Shown one piece after another: positions 1-6,981 of a stretch of 10,342 nucleotides of DNA. The translations under genes and the position numbers were made by a program. Numbering within the stretch: the stretch's first letter is position 1; each line of letters starts with the position of its first letter. A model generated the notes under the pieces. It did not search any database. It was not told the DNA's origin and saw nothing but the letters and a program-made list of their open reading frames with translations. Origin of the DNA: Candidatus Collierbacteria bacterium (lineage in GTDB: Bacteria > Patescibacteriota > Microgenomatia > UBA1400 > MFAQ01); assembly GCA_903873735.1 (NCBI GenBank), contig CAIQPO010000053.1, forward strand, positions 1 to 10,342, read 5' to 3'.

Positions 1-17
1 ACAACACAGTAACTATT

Positions 18-98
18 AGTTAGCAACTTGTAACATTCAGTTAGCAACTTGTAACATTCAGTTAGCAACTTGTAACATTCAGTTAGCAACTTGTAACA
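18..98. repeat. Four tandem copies of a 21-bp repeat
   Basis: Perfect head-to-tail copies lie at 18-38, 39-59 and 60-80, with a fourth copy (81-98) lacking its last bases. Each unit contains GTTAGCAACTTGTAAC, which has partial dyad symmetry: GTTA/TAAC at the ends and CAA/TTG inside, offset by one base. A 21-bp period is two DNA helical turns, so a protein bound to each copy would face the same side. This fits terminase, initiator or repressor binding sites. The copies touch directly with no spacers. Confidence 0.9.
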
Positions 99-192
99 AA
101 GTAACCTAGTTATAGAATAATCTGATAGCTAGTGTTATTGATGGGGTAGTGGAAAGATGCAGTTTGAGGTAGTTTTATGGGGATGGGGTTTA

Positions 193-240
193 CTTTCTCT
201 TTCTATATCTTTCCCCTCTTTCTCTTTCTATATCTTTCCC
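193..240. repeat. Duplicated 23-bp pyrimidine-rich unit
   Basis: Two identical 23-bp copies lie at 193-215 and 218-240, a period of 25 bp. Both contain CTTTCTATATCTTTCCC. The plus strand is almost all pyrimidine here, apart from the ATA step in each copy. Pyrimidine tracts can be structural or easily opened DNA, but the sequence alone does not give a function. Confidence 0.85.
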
Positions 241-543
241 TATCAATCTATCTATTAGTATATCTACAAGCAATATCCATCTTGTATCATGACGCTAGAC
301 ACTAGGTACAAAGCATTTTTGGAGGCATTATATTAGCCAACCGGTAACCAAAGATAGAAAATCAATATAGGGGTTCATTGCGGAACAGGGAAATATAGGG
401 GTAGGTAAGTTACATCAAAGTCCTTCTCTGTCTCAATAGTCCTTTCCCTGCCTCTTAATATATCCAGATATTTTTTCTCAATACTCAATTAAAAAACAGA
501 AACTCCACCCCCCGTGATAGGGGTAACTTGGTTCACTTGACTG

Positions 544-564
544 AAGTACCGGTACTTAAGTACC
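544..564. promoter_or_regulatory. Two interlocking perfect palindromes, operator-like
   Basis: AAGTACCGGTACTT (544-557) and GGTACTTAAGTACC (551-564) are each perfect 14-bp palindromes sharing seven bases. The site is therefore three alternating 7-mers: AAGTACC, its complement, then AAGTACC again. This is the geometry expected of a dimeric regulator with overlapping or cooperative sites. It lies 13 bp beyond the 3' end of the leftward small gene and about 245 bp before the small terminase start. No T-run follows on either strand, so it does not look like an intrinsic terminator. The bound protein is unknown. Confidence 0.55.
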
Positions 565-577
565 AGATGTAACTAAA

Positions 578-757
578 TTATTTTCTTTTCTTTGCTTCTG
601 CCATTCCTGTGATGATGGCTTTTATGGCCGCCTCTCCTGCTTCTCCACCCAAGGAGGCTTTTAAGACCTTTCTGAGGATCTTCTTGGGACCTATTCTTTT
701 TTCCACCATTCCCGTTGCTTCCGCCCAGACTCCTTTGTTTTTAGTATCGTATTCCAT
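578..757 (-). CDS. Small leftward hypothetical protein, 59 aa
   Basis: I do not recognise this family. The leftward frame runs from ATG at 757 to TAA at 578-580. It encodes 59 residues with an ordinary soluble composition: an N-terminus MEYDTKNKGVWAEATG, a central Lys/Arg-rich segment (about residues 20-33, VEKRIGPKKILRKV), an Ala/Gly/Glu-rich helix (about 34-50), and a basic tail ending AKKRK. A small helical, possibly nucleic-acid-binding protein would fit, but that is inference. There is no Shine-Dalgarno sequence. A -10-like TACTAT lies six bases before the ATG, as seen at other unit-heading genes in this window. It is the only leftward gene I accept, and it is divergent from the small terminase gene 52 bp away. 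Confidence 0.5.
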   Translation of the reverse strand: MEYDTKNKGVWAEATGMVEKRIGPKKILRKVLKASLGGEAGEAAIKAIITGMAEAKKRK

Positions 758-763
758 GGGTTA

Positions 764-769
764 ATAGTA
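764..769 (-). promoter_or_regulatory. Candidate -10 box for the leftward small gene
   Basis: Read leftward, the sequence is TTGTACTATTAACCC followed directly by the ATG. The TACTAT hexamer ends six bases before the start codon, so the transcript would begin at or next to the ATG. No clear -35 element is visible. Confidence 0.35.
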
Positions 770-796
770 CAACAGAGCATTATTTTTTTTTCATGA

Positions 797-802
797 TAAA
801 AT
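797..802 (+). promoter_or_regulatory. Candidate extended -10 box for the packaging operon
   Basis: TGATAAAAT (794-802) matches the extended -10 form TGn plus hexamer TAAAAT. Extended -10 promoters can work without a good -35, and none is visible upstream in the T-rich stretch at 781-791. The hexamer ends seven bases before the ATG at 810, which predicts a leaderless or nearly leaderless mRNA for the first operon gene. Confidence 0.45.
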
Positions 803-809
803 CCTTGAT

Positions 810-1307
810 ATGGATAGTGAAGTAGATGATGGTTGGAAGGTTGTTAAACCGGTAATTTATAAGGATACATGGAAAGCCAGACTTAAAAGACAAGCAGGAT
901 ATATGCCCAGACCAAAACCAATGAGAATTCATCCCGATAAGAAGAAGAAAATGGTGATGGCCAAGGTTTTGTATGAAGCGGGATGGGGAAGTAAGCAGTT
1001 GGCTATCTGGTTCAAGACCAATCAGCAGAATATTCCCCACTGGGTTAAGCAACCCACTCCGAAAGTTATGATGGAGTTTGAGAATAATTTTAGGTTGGCC
1101 ATGAAGGATTATGATGCTAAAGGGCTTTTTGTGGTCAAGGAGAGAATGATGGAGCTTATACCGGAAGAGGACAATCTGCAGAGGCTGGTCGCCGCAGGGA
1201 ACTTTTTTCGGGGACCTGTGGCTCCAAAAAATCAGACCAATGTTCAGAATAATATTTATGGCGACTTGATTAAGAAGTATCAGCCACAGGAAGCCATAGA
1301 GACATGA
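810..1307 (+). CDS. terS: Putative terminase small subunit (TerS)
   Basis: This 165-residue protein probably recognises viral DNA and directs the large terminase to it. A helix-turn-helix-like segment is visible at about residues 47-80 (YEAGWGSKQLAIWF then NIPHWV), preceded by a lysine-rich stretch (HPDKKKKM, 41-48) suited to DNA contact. The middle (85-130) looks helical and could be the oligomerisation core. The C-terminus is polar (KNQTNVQNN) and ends in an amphipathic segment, YGDLIKKY, that could contact TerL. The main support is position: it is the first gene of the operon and lies one small gene before TerL. No Shine-Dalgarno is present, but a TAAAAT box ends seven bases before the ATG. 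Its TGA stop overlaps the next start as ATGA. The assignment rests on position, size and the HTH, not on a diagnostic motif. Confidence 0.65.
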   Translation: MDSEVDDGWKVVKPVIYKDTWKARLKRQAGYMPRPKPMRIHPDKKKKMVMAKVLYEAGWGSKQLAIWFKTNQQNIPHWVKQPTPKVMMEFENNFRLAMKDYDAKGLFVVKERMMELIPEEDNLQRLVAAGNFFRGPVAPKNQTNVQNNIYGDLIKKYQPQEAIET

Positions 1308-1501
1308 AAAATAAAAAGAGTTATTCACCGGAACGGATAATCAACCTTTACAAAAAAGGTCTTTCTTTGTCTAATATTCAAAATCTGATTGGTTGTCCGA
1401 CTGAAATAGCCAGTAAAATTGTAAAAGAAGCAGGATTATTTAACCCTAAACGGCAACATGATTTCTTCGCAGAACAAATCAAGAATAAAAGAACTGATTG
1501 A
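1304..1501 (+). CDS. Small helix-turn-helix protein between TerS and TerL
   Basis: This 65-residue protein has a resolvase/homeodomain-like helix-turn-helix at about residues 8-43. The pattern YKKGLSLSNIQNLIGCP followed by TEIASKIVKEAG reads as helix, turn and recognition helix. A basic tail follows (NPKRQ, NKRTD). It overlaps the TerS stop by four bases (ATGA) and the TerL start by 44 bases in another frame, which indicates translational coupling. A weak AGGAAG lies about 10 nt before its ATG. It could be a second DNA-recognition component of the terminase, a small regulator, or the true TerS with the upstream gene doing something else. The tight overlaps favour a real gene, but the function is unproven. 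Confidence 0.6.
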   Translation: MKNKKSYSPERIINLYKKGLSLSNIQNLIGCPTEIASKIVKEAGLFNPKRQHDFFAEQIKNKRTD

Positions 1502-3821
1502 ACTGACATTCTACGTTATTGATAAGGACTCGCAGGATGTCCAGTTTAAGTTGAATAAAGCTCAGGAACGTTTTTTGGAAGATATGACAGGGAGAGACTT
1601 GATTTTGAAGGCAAGACAATTAGGATTTTCGACTTTGATTTTAGCCATCTTCACTTACGACTTTCTTTTTAGGGAAAACTCTACCTCTATGAGCATTTCC
1701 TACGAAACAACCGCCGCCCAGAAACTTCTGGAGAAGGTCAAACACTTTATTGAGCCTTTGGGAGTACCGCTCCGTTACGACAGCAGGAATGAGTTGTACA
1801 ACGAACAGATGAAGTCTCGGTTTTATATCGGTTCCGCCGCTTCGGTTACTACCGGCCGTGGACAAACAATCAACAACCTTCATGTTTCGGAGTTGGCTTT
1901 TTATGACAAAGCTGATCAGCTAATGACGGGGTTACTTCAAGCCGTACCGAAAGAGGGGAATGTCATTATCGAGTCTACCGCCAACGGTATGGGCAATTTC
2001 TTTCATAGAGAATGGAAGAAAACCGACAATGACGAGTCGGCGTATACGGCTCATTTCTTCCCTTGGAGTTCGGACCCCCTCTATACAGCCTTCGTTGAAC
2101 CTGATTTTAGACCAACAAATGATGAACGCAAGGCGATTGAGCAATTTGGTCTTACCAGAGGACAGGTAATGTGGATGAGAAATAAAAAGAAAGAGTTTAA
2201 GAGCGATGATGCTTTCAAACAGGAGTTTCCCCTGTCCCCCAACGAAGCCTTTATCAGTTCAGGTAATCCAGCTTTTGATATGCACTCGTTACAAGAGATG
2301 CTCGAAAGAACCAAAAAACCCAAAATTATCGGAAATCTGGTAGGAAACAAGTATCACATGAGTATAGAAGAAACAGACAAAGGTTATTTATCGGTTTACG
2401 AGGAGCCGAAAGACATTGACGAGTATGTAGTTGGAGCTGATGTCGCCCAGACGGTTGACTTCTCGTCCGCCCATGTCATAAAAAAACGTACCGCCGAGGT
2501 GGTGGCTGTTTGGCACGGAAGAATTGATCCAAAAGACTTTGGAAAAGAACTGGAAAGGCTTGGTTATTACTACAATACCGCCATGATTGGGGTTGAAAGA
2601 AACAATCAAGGTATCGCTACACTGGTCCAGCTTAATGACTCTTACTATCCCATGCTTTACTATCGGGAAGACATTACAGACACGGGAGAAAACTCAACAA
2701 GTAAGTTAGGCTGGGAGTGTGTTGCTCCAGATACAAAAATACTTATGTCTGACTTTACCTGGAAAGAGGCAAAAGATGTAAAAAAGAATGACGAGTTAAT
2801 TTCTTTTGAAGAAAATAGTCATCAAGATAAAACATCTAGCAGATTACATCACAGGGTGTTTAACTATCAAAATGTTGTTGGGGTTAAAAAATATCAGGCT
2901 GAGTCATATAAGATTACTTTTGACGATGGCAGAATTATTACTACAAGTAATAATCACCCATTCCTTGCATGGAGAAGTGATGTTGGTCAATTTTGGAGAA
3001 ATGCTGAGGATTTATATGTCGGGCTTGGCATCAAAGCCATCCCTGTCGTAGAACCAGCAAATACATTTAGTGCTGGAAGGCTTTCTGGATTGATTTGTGG
3101 TGAAGGTAATCTTGGTTCAACCTTTGACAAAGATTTAGGTAGATACTGTGGATTAAGACTTCATATTGGTCAGACCGTTGGTCCGCTTTGTGATGAAATA
3201 TTAGATTTATGGAAGGAAAATGGATTTAACCCTAGTTTTAAATCTGTTAGGCATAGAGAGTTAACTAGAAGCCATCATAAAACAATGGTTTATGTCGGAG
3301 TAAATAGAGGTTTGAGAGTATTTGAGGTACTACAAAAAATCCAACCAAAAAGATTGATAAGAAAAATGAAAGAAAAAGGATTTTTATCAGCAATGACCAC
3401 AATGAGAGTTCCTGTCATAAAAATAACTAAAATTGAAAAAATCGGTATATCAGAAGTCGTTGGAATTGAGACTAGTGGACATACGCTAATAACCAATGGC
3501 ATCCTCAGTCACAACACAAATATACGTACCCGCCCTATCCTTATCTCCGACTTGGGCATGATGATCAGGAATAAAGATATTCACCTGTGGGACGAACCGA
3601 CCATAGACGAATTAATGACTTTTATTAGGACAAATACGGGGAAAGAGGAGGCTGCCTCTGGCACACATGATGACAGAGTGCTAAGTCTGGCAATTGCTAT
3701 ACAGGTTTACAAAAGAACCCCCTCATCTTCTTCAAGAAATGCTTATGTAACACATAACAATCCCGACTTGATTTCAAAAAACGAATTTGACGAAGCATCA
3801 AGTGCCTTTGATGTCTACTAG
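1458..3821 (+). CDS. terL: Terminase large subunit (TerL) with an in-frame intein
   Basis: This is the ATP-driven DNA-packaging motor and headful or end-cutting nuclease. The frame is 787 residues, of which 421-686 are an intein. The joined extein would be 521 residues, a normal TerL size. ATPase motifs: a Walker A variant KARQLGFST (51-59), a Walker B-like LHVSELAFYD with acidic E145 (141-150), and coupling motif EST (172-174). RNase H-like nuclease residues: D328 in GADVA, E380 in GVERNN, and D738/D739 in GTHDDR. The intein sits between the second and third nuclease motifs, splitting KLGWE from TNIRTRP. The start overlaps the preceding HTH gene by 44 bases and has no Shine-Dalgarno. The C-terminus is Ser-rich and polar. 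The next gene begins within its last codons. Confidence 0.95.
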   Translation: MISSQNKSRIKELIELTFYVIDKDSQDVQFKLNKAQERFLEDMTGRDLILKARQLGFSTLILAIFTYDFLFRENSTSMSISYETTAAQKLLEKVKHFIEPLGVPLRYDSRNELYNEQMKSRFYIGSAASVTTGRGQTINNLHVSELAFYDKADQLMTGLLQAVPKEGNVIIESTANGMGNFFHREWKKTDNDESAYTAHFFPWSSDPLYTAFVEPDFRPTNDERKAIEQFGLTRGQVMWMRNKKKEFKSDDAFKQEFPLSPNEAFISSGNPAFDMHSLQEMLERTKKPKIIGNLVGNKYHMSIEETDKGYLSVYEEPKDIDEYVVGADVAQTVDFSSAHVIKKRTAEVVAVWHGRIDPKDFGKELERLGYYYNTAMIGVERNNQGIATLVQLNDSYYPMLYYREDITDTGENSTSKLGWECVAPDTKILMSDFTWKEAKDVKKNDELISFEENSHQDKTSSRLHHRVFNYQNVVGVKKYQAESYKITFDDGRIITTSNNHPFLAWRSDVGQFWRNAEDLYVGLGIKAIPVVEPANTFSAGRLSGLICGEGNLGSTFDKDLGRYCGLRLHIGQTVGPLCDEILDLWKENGFNPSFKSVRHRELTRSHHKTMVYVGVNRGLRVFEVLQKIQPKRLIRKMKEKGFLSAMTTMRVPVIKITKIEKIGISEVVGIETSGHTLITNGILSHNTNIRTRPILISDLGMMIRNKDIHLWDEPTIDELMTFIRTNTGKEEAASGTHDDRVLSLAIAIQVYKRTPSSSSRNAYVTHNNPDLISKNEFDEASSAFDVY
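2718..3515 (+). mobile_element. Intein in TerL with a single LAGLIDADG-type endonuclease domain
   Basis: This is a 266-residue self-splicing element (TerL residues 421-686). Splicing features: Cys at position 1 followed by VAPDTKIL (block A), TTSNNHPF (block B, with Ser where Thr is usual at His minus 3), GHTLITNGILSHN (blocks F and G) with the penultimate His and terminal Asn, and Thr as the +1 extein residue. These support an active class 1 mechanism. The central part (about TerL residues 538-650) carries one LAGLIDADG-like motif, LSGLICGEG (542-550), with Glu at the usual catalytic acid. I see no second copy, so a homodimeric or degenerate homing endonuclease is likely. The DNA is visibly AT-richer than the host gene: 19 G+C in bases 2881-2940 against 32 in 1801-1860, consistent with separate ancestry. 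Confidence 0.93.
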
Positions 3822-4065
3822 ATTTTTTGCTCGGTGTTATTATCGTGATATGACAGCAGTTGTTTTAATTTTGACGGCAGGAATTATCCTTTTATCAGTT
3901 TCTCAGGTTTTCACAGTCTTTTTCTTTCTTAAAAAGTTAGAAATAGTGCCGGAAGCGCAATCAAAACCAAAAATAGAGGATGTAAATGATTTTGGTGATG
4001 ATAAATACGTTGACCTCTCCGAAATCACCCCAGAAATGGGTATTAAGTCATTAATTCAAAAATAA
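3811..4065 (+). CDS. Small single-pass membrane protein between TerL and portal
   Basis: I do not recognise the family. From ATG 3811 it is 84 residues. A basic start (MSTRFFARCYYRD) precedes a strongly hydrophobic segment of about 25 residues (roughly 15-40, AVVLILTAGIILLSVSQV then FTVFFFLKK). An acidic soluble tail follows (KIEDVNDFGDDKYVDL). The positive-inside rule suggests the N-terminus and tail flank a single transmembrane helix. The start is uncertain. ATG 3811 overlaps the TerL stop by 11 bases, ATG 3850 would give a 71-residue protein beginning at the helix, and a TTG at 3787 is also in frame. None has a Shine-Dalgarno. The stop directly abuts the portal start (TAAATG). A holin-like or membrane-anchoring role is possible, but one helix is weak evidence. 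Confidence 0.6.
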   Translation: MSTRFFARCYYRDMTAVVLILTAGIILLSVSQVFTVFFFLKKLEIVPEAQSKPKIEDVNDFGDDKYVDLSEITPEMGIKSLIQK

Positions 4066-5937
4066 ATGGAAGACCAAGAACTTCTCCCCCAAGATTTAGA
4101 AAAAGCCACAATAGAGGACACAAAGTTAGATGAAGCATTGTCTCTATTGAATGAAGAACCAGAACCCAAAACTGGTAAAAAATTAAGTATGGAAGCCGAT
4201 GAGCTTAGCGAATTGCTATCTCAATGGGGAGTTGATAAAGATAATCGTAGAACTATTGATTGGCAGTGGTTCGTTTACGACAATTTTGTTCGTGGAAACC
4301 ATTTTGTTAAATGGAATAGAGACACATCGACCATTGAGACGGTAGCCTCCAAGAATGTCATGCGTTTCCCCATCAACAAGATTTATTCGACCCTACGTTC
4401 TGTTCGGGGTTTTGTAACCAAGTACGATCCTAAATGGGAAGTATATCCTGCCAATCGTTCCAGTAAGGCTACAAAGGAGGCTAAACAAAAAGGTAAATTA
4501 CTTGACGAAATCTGGTATCAGGATAGTTTGAAGGCGTTGAGTAAGGCTAAGGTATATGACGGTCTTAGGTTTTCGGTTGGCGTTGTTGAATTGGGCTGGG
4601 ACAACAAGAAAAAGAAGGTTACTTTTACAAGGGTTGACCCATTTGACCTCTATTTTGGTGGGGGTCAAGGAAGTGAAGTAACCAGAATAACCAAAGCGGT
4701 CAAGAAGAATATTGATATACTGGAAAATGACCCCAAATACAAGGGTAAGAGGGGTATTCTTCAATCAGAACCCGATGATGAAGCATCGGAGGCCAAACAG
4801 CAAATTCAGCAGATTAACTATGGTTATCAGAATAAGTCCGAAGATGATGAAACTTGTATAGTCCGTGAAACATTCTATGTTACGGAAAAAACCAATAGTT
4901 TAGGCGGAAACATCAATATCGCTACATATACTTCAAGTTGTTTCCTGCGCCACATTGAAACACCATACGAATCATTAAGCGATATATTCCAGATTTACAG
5001 AACCGATGTTAATCCTGGAGAAAACTATGGAGAAGGTTGGGTAAAACACCTCATCCCCATTCAAAAAATGTTGGATATTCTTGAGTCACAGACGATGGAA
5101 TATCATCATATGTTCGCCAAGGGTCGTTATATAGTTCCGAAAAATTCAGGAGCTAAATTGATTACAAGCGAGAATGGAATAATTCTTGAACACAACCCAG
5201 GTAAACGACCTCTTGTGGAGAACGCACCCAGCATGACAGCCTCGGTGGAACAGCAAATCCAAAGGTTCAATATTTACCTTGAGGATATTGGTGGTCAACA
5301 CGATGCCTCTTTAGGTCGCATCCCCACTGGGGCTACTGCTGGTGTCGCAATAGAAGCATTACAAGAGGGTGACGCTAATAACCTCAAAGACTTAGTTGAA
5401 AACTTTAATATAGACTTGGTAAATACCGCTAGGGGTATATTCAAGATGATTGCCAAGAACCTAAAGACTACTAAGTTGATTGAAACAGATGACTTGGACC
5501 AGGACGGCAAACCAAACCAATTCGCAATTATTGGTGAAGAAGCTACTAATAAACCAGAGTTTATAACTGTTGATGGAGAGAAAGTTCCAGTTATTGTAAT
5601 CAGAAACGAAGAAAAGGTTAGAGTCACGGTTGGTTCATGGTTGGCTTACAACAGAGAAGCTCTTGAAGCTAGAGTTTATAAACACTACACAGCAGGGATG
5701 ATCGACAGGAAGACAGCCCTTGATGCCCTTGATTACGCTGACCCAGACAATATTGTCAGCAAAGCCATCAATGAAGAAATGATAAGGACTATTACCAAAA
5801 TGGGGCCTCCCAACCCAGCTGATGTGATGGCTTTAGAACAACAGTCTATGGCAGGACAGGAAACAGCCCCCGCTGGTGAAGAAGTTGGCACTCCTGGTGC
5901 TGAGGTGCCAATGCCACCTGTATTACCAACAGCCTAA
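4066..5937 (+). CDS. Portal protein, P22-like
   Basis: This 623-residue protein would form the dodecameric ring at one head vertex through which TerL pumps DNA and to which the tail attaches. It resembles P22-type portals. An acidic N-terminal arm (1-50) leads to a helical region with GDxD-free core segments such as NFVRGNHFVKW. The central part includes NYGEGWVKHLIPIQKMLDIL (about 320-340), then YHHMFAKGRYIVP. A long-helix region follows with PTGATAGVAIEALQEGDAN (about 420-438). The C-terminus is rich in Pro, Ala, Glu and Gln and looks disordered. The length agrees with this portal group. Its ATG directly follows the previous stop with no gap or Shine-Dalgarno, implying coupled translation. 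The lysin gene starts six bases after its stop. Confidence 0.88.
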   Translation: MEDQELLPQDLEKATIEDTKLDEALSLLNEEPEPKTGKKLSMEADELSELLSQWGVDKDNRRTIDWQWFVYDNFVRGNHFVKWNRDTSTIETVASKNVMRFPINKIYSTLRSVRGFVTKYDPKWEVYPANRSSKATKEAKQKGKLLDEIWYQDSLKALSKAKVYDGLRFSVGVVELGWDNKKKKVTFTRVDPFDLYFGGGQGSEVTRITKAVKKNIDILENDPKYKGKRGILQSEPDDEASEAKQQIQQINYGYQNKSEDDETCIVRETFYVTEKTNSLGGNINIATYTSSCFLRHIETPYESLSDIFQIYRTDVNPGENYGEGWVKHLIPIQKMLDILESQTMEYHHMFAKGRYIVPKNSGAKLITSENGIILEHNPGKRPLVENAPSMTASVEQQIQRFNIYLEDIGGQHDASLGRIPTGATAGVAIEALQEGDANNLKDLVENFNIDLVNTARGIFKMIAKNLKTTKLIETDDLDQDGKPNQFAIIGEEATNKPEFITVDGEKVPVIVIRNEEKVRVTVGSWLAYNREALEARVYKHYTAGMIDRKTALDALDYADPDNIVSKAINEEMIRTITKMGPPNPADVMALEQQSMAGQETAPAGEEVGTPGAEVPMPPVLPTA

Positions 5938-5943
5938 TCAACA

Positions 5944-6912
5944 ATGGAAGAACTAATACTCAAAGCATTAGCAGCCGAAGGTATACTTTCACCCAATGTT
6001 CTTGCTTATGCTTTGGCTACGGCACAACATGAGTCGGGAATGGTTCCCAAACATGAAATAAGAGCTAATCCACAATCGCCTGATCCCGACCAGAGAAAAC
6101 TGTACAATCTTCAAAGCAATTACGAGGGTGGCTGGAGGTATCACGGCAGGGGACTGATCCAGTTGACCCATTATAGTAATTATAAAGCGATGGACGAAAG
6201 ACTTGGATTGGGTGGAGCACTGGTAGATAATCCCGATTTAGCTAATGACCCCGAAATTGCAGCAAAAATCCTAGCTGTATTCTTTAAGGACAGAGGCGTG
6301 GCAAAACTCGCTGAAACTGGAAATTTTTATGCTGCCCGTTGGCCAGTCAATAAAACCGACAAAGCGACACAAATTGCCAATACCGCAAAAAAATATGTGT
6401 CAAGTGCAAAAGGTATGATTGAAAATCAGCCAGTCACAACGATCCCAACTCCCACGCCGACACAAGATGAATTTAAATATGCTGATTATGTAAAAACTCC
6501 AGCGGTAGCTTCAGCGACAGTATTGAAGGGACAGACTCAAAATGTTTCACCGATTAAAATCGTTAAAGATGCTTATGCCGCAGACAAAGATTTCTCCACC
6601 GCGATTGTACCAACGCCACCGGTAACCCCAAGAGTAGTTCCCTCCATGCCCACGGTAGCGACACCAGCTGTCAGACAGGTTCAGCCAATTAGAACAAGTC
6701 AGGTAAGTGGCGGTACTACGACCATTTCAAGAGGTCAGACATTATCTGGAATTGCCAGATCATACAATACGTCATTAAACGAACTTCTGAAAATCAATCC
6801 TCAAATTAAAGACCCGAATAAGATATATGCAGGAGATATGTTATATATCCCCACATCTACCGTTAAATCAACTTCGGCTAAGCCGCAACTATATACTCCC
6901 GTAAGAAAATAA
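5944..6912 (+). CDS. Peptidoglycan hydrolase: GH19 lysozyme/chitinase-like domain plus C-terminal LysM
   Basis: This 322-residue enzyme would cleave the glycan strand of bacterial peptidoglycan. The N-terminal GH19-type domain (about 1-158) shows ATAQHESG with probable catalytic Glu30, and the family signature YHGRGLIQLTHYSNY (66-80). A proline/threonine-rich linker follows (about 163-255, for example IPTPTPTQ and VPTPPVTP). A LysM domain closes the protein (about 258-303, SRGQTLSGIARSY ... YAGDMLYIP) and would bind cell-wall GlcNAc polymers. No signal peptide or membrane helix is visible, so release would need a holin or delivery inside the virion. It lies between portal and scaffold, not in an obvious lysis cassette, so a virion-associated wall-penetrating role is as likely as lysis. 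The start has no Shine-Dalgarno and lies six bases after the portal stop. Confidence 0.9.
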   Translation: MEELILKALAAEGILSPNVLAYALATAQHESGMVPKHEIRANPQSPDPDQRKLYNLQSNYEGGWRYHGRGLIQLTHYSNYKAMDERLGLGGALVDNPDLANDPEIAAKILAVFFKDRGVAKLAETGNFYAARWPVNKTDKATQIANTAKKYVSSAKGMIENQPVTTIPTPTPTQDEFKYADYVKTPAVASATVLKGQTQNVSPIKIVKDAYAADKDFSTAIVPTPPVTPRVVPSMPTVATPAVRQVQPIRTSQVSGGTTTISRGQTLSGIARSYNTSLNELLKINPQIKDPNKIYAGDMLYIPTSTVKSTSAKPQLYTPVRK

Positions 6913-6981
6913 TTTATTAAAAAAAAACTAGTGTGTTATGTTTTAGTTAAGGCACATTGATTTTCTATTTTTACTTCGCTG

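Larger units (their letters stand above)
1..577. other. Non-coding region upstream of the packaging operon
   Basis: No open frame of convincing length or composition was found on either strand. The stretch contains four 21-bp tandem repeats (18-98), a duplicated 23-bp pyrimidine-rich unit (193-240), an 11-bp direct repeat AATATAGGGGT (364-374 and 392-402), and two interlocking palindromes (544-564). The short motif GTAAC recurs both inside and outside the tandem repeats. In many tailed phages the region just before the small terminase gene contains the cos or pac packaging site, so that is the leading inference. A replication origin or an early regulatory region would also fit. Nothing here proves any of these roles. 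Confidence 0.6.

Noticed and set aside
18..98. CRISPR array
   Set aside because: The 21-bp units are directly adjacent with no spacers and there are no cas genes. It is a simple tandem repeat.
157..258. 33-residue forward frame starting MQFEVVLWGW, with a GGAAAG before its ATG
   Set aside because: Half of it is a translation of the duplicated pyrimidine-rich repeat, and its composition is not protein-like. It is more simply explained by the repeat.
489..524. Leftward terminator for the 59-residue gene (ACCCC/GGGGT stem, then T6)
   Set aside because: About ten bases separate the stem from the T-run and the loop is loose, so it does not meet the usual form.
780..1328. 182-residue leftward open frame opposite the small terminase gene
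   Set aside because: It is the antisense shadow of 810-1307. It is odd in composition (many Leu, Ile, His), while the forward frame has an HTH, a promoter and stop/start overlap with the next gene.
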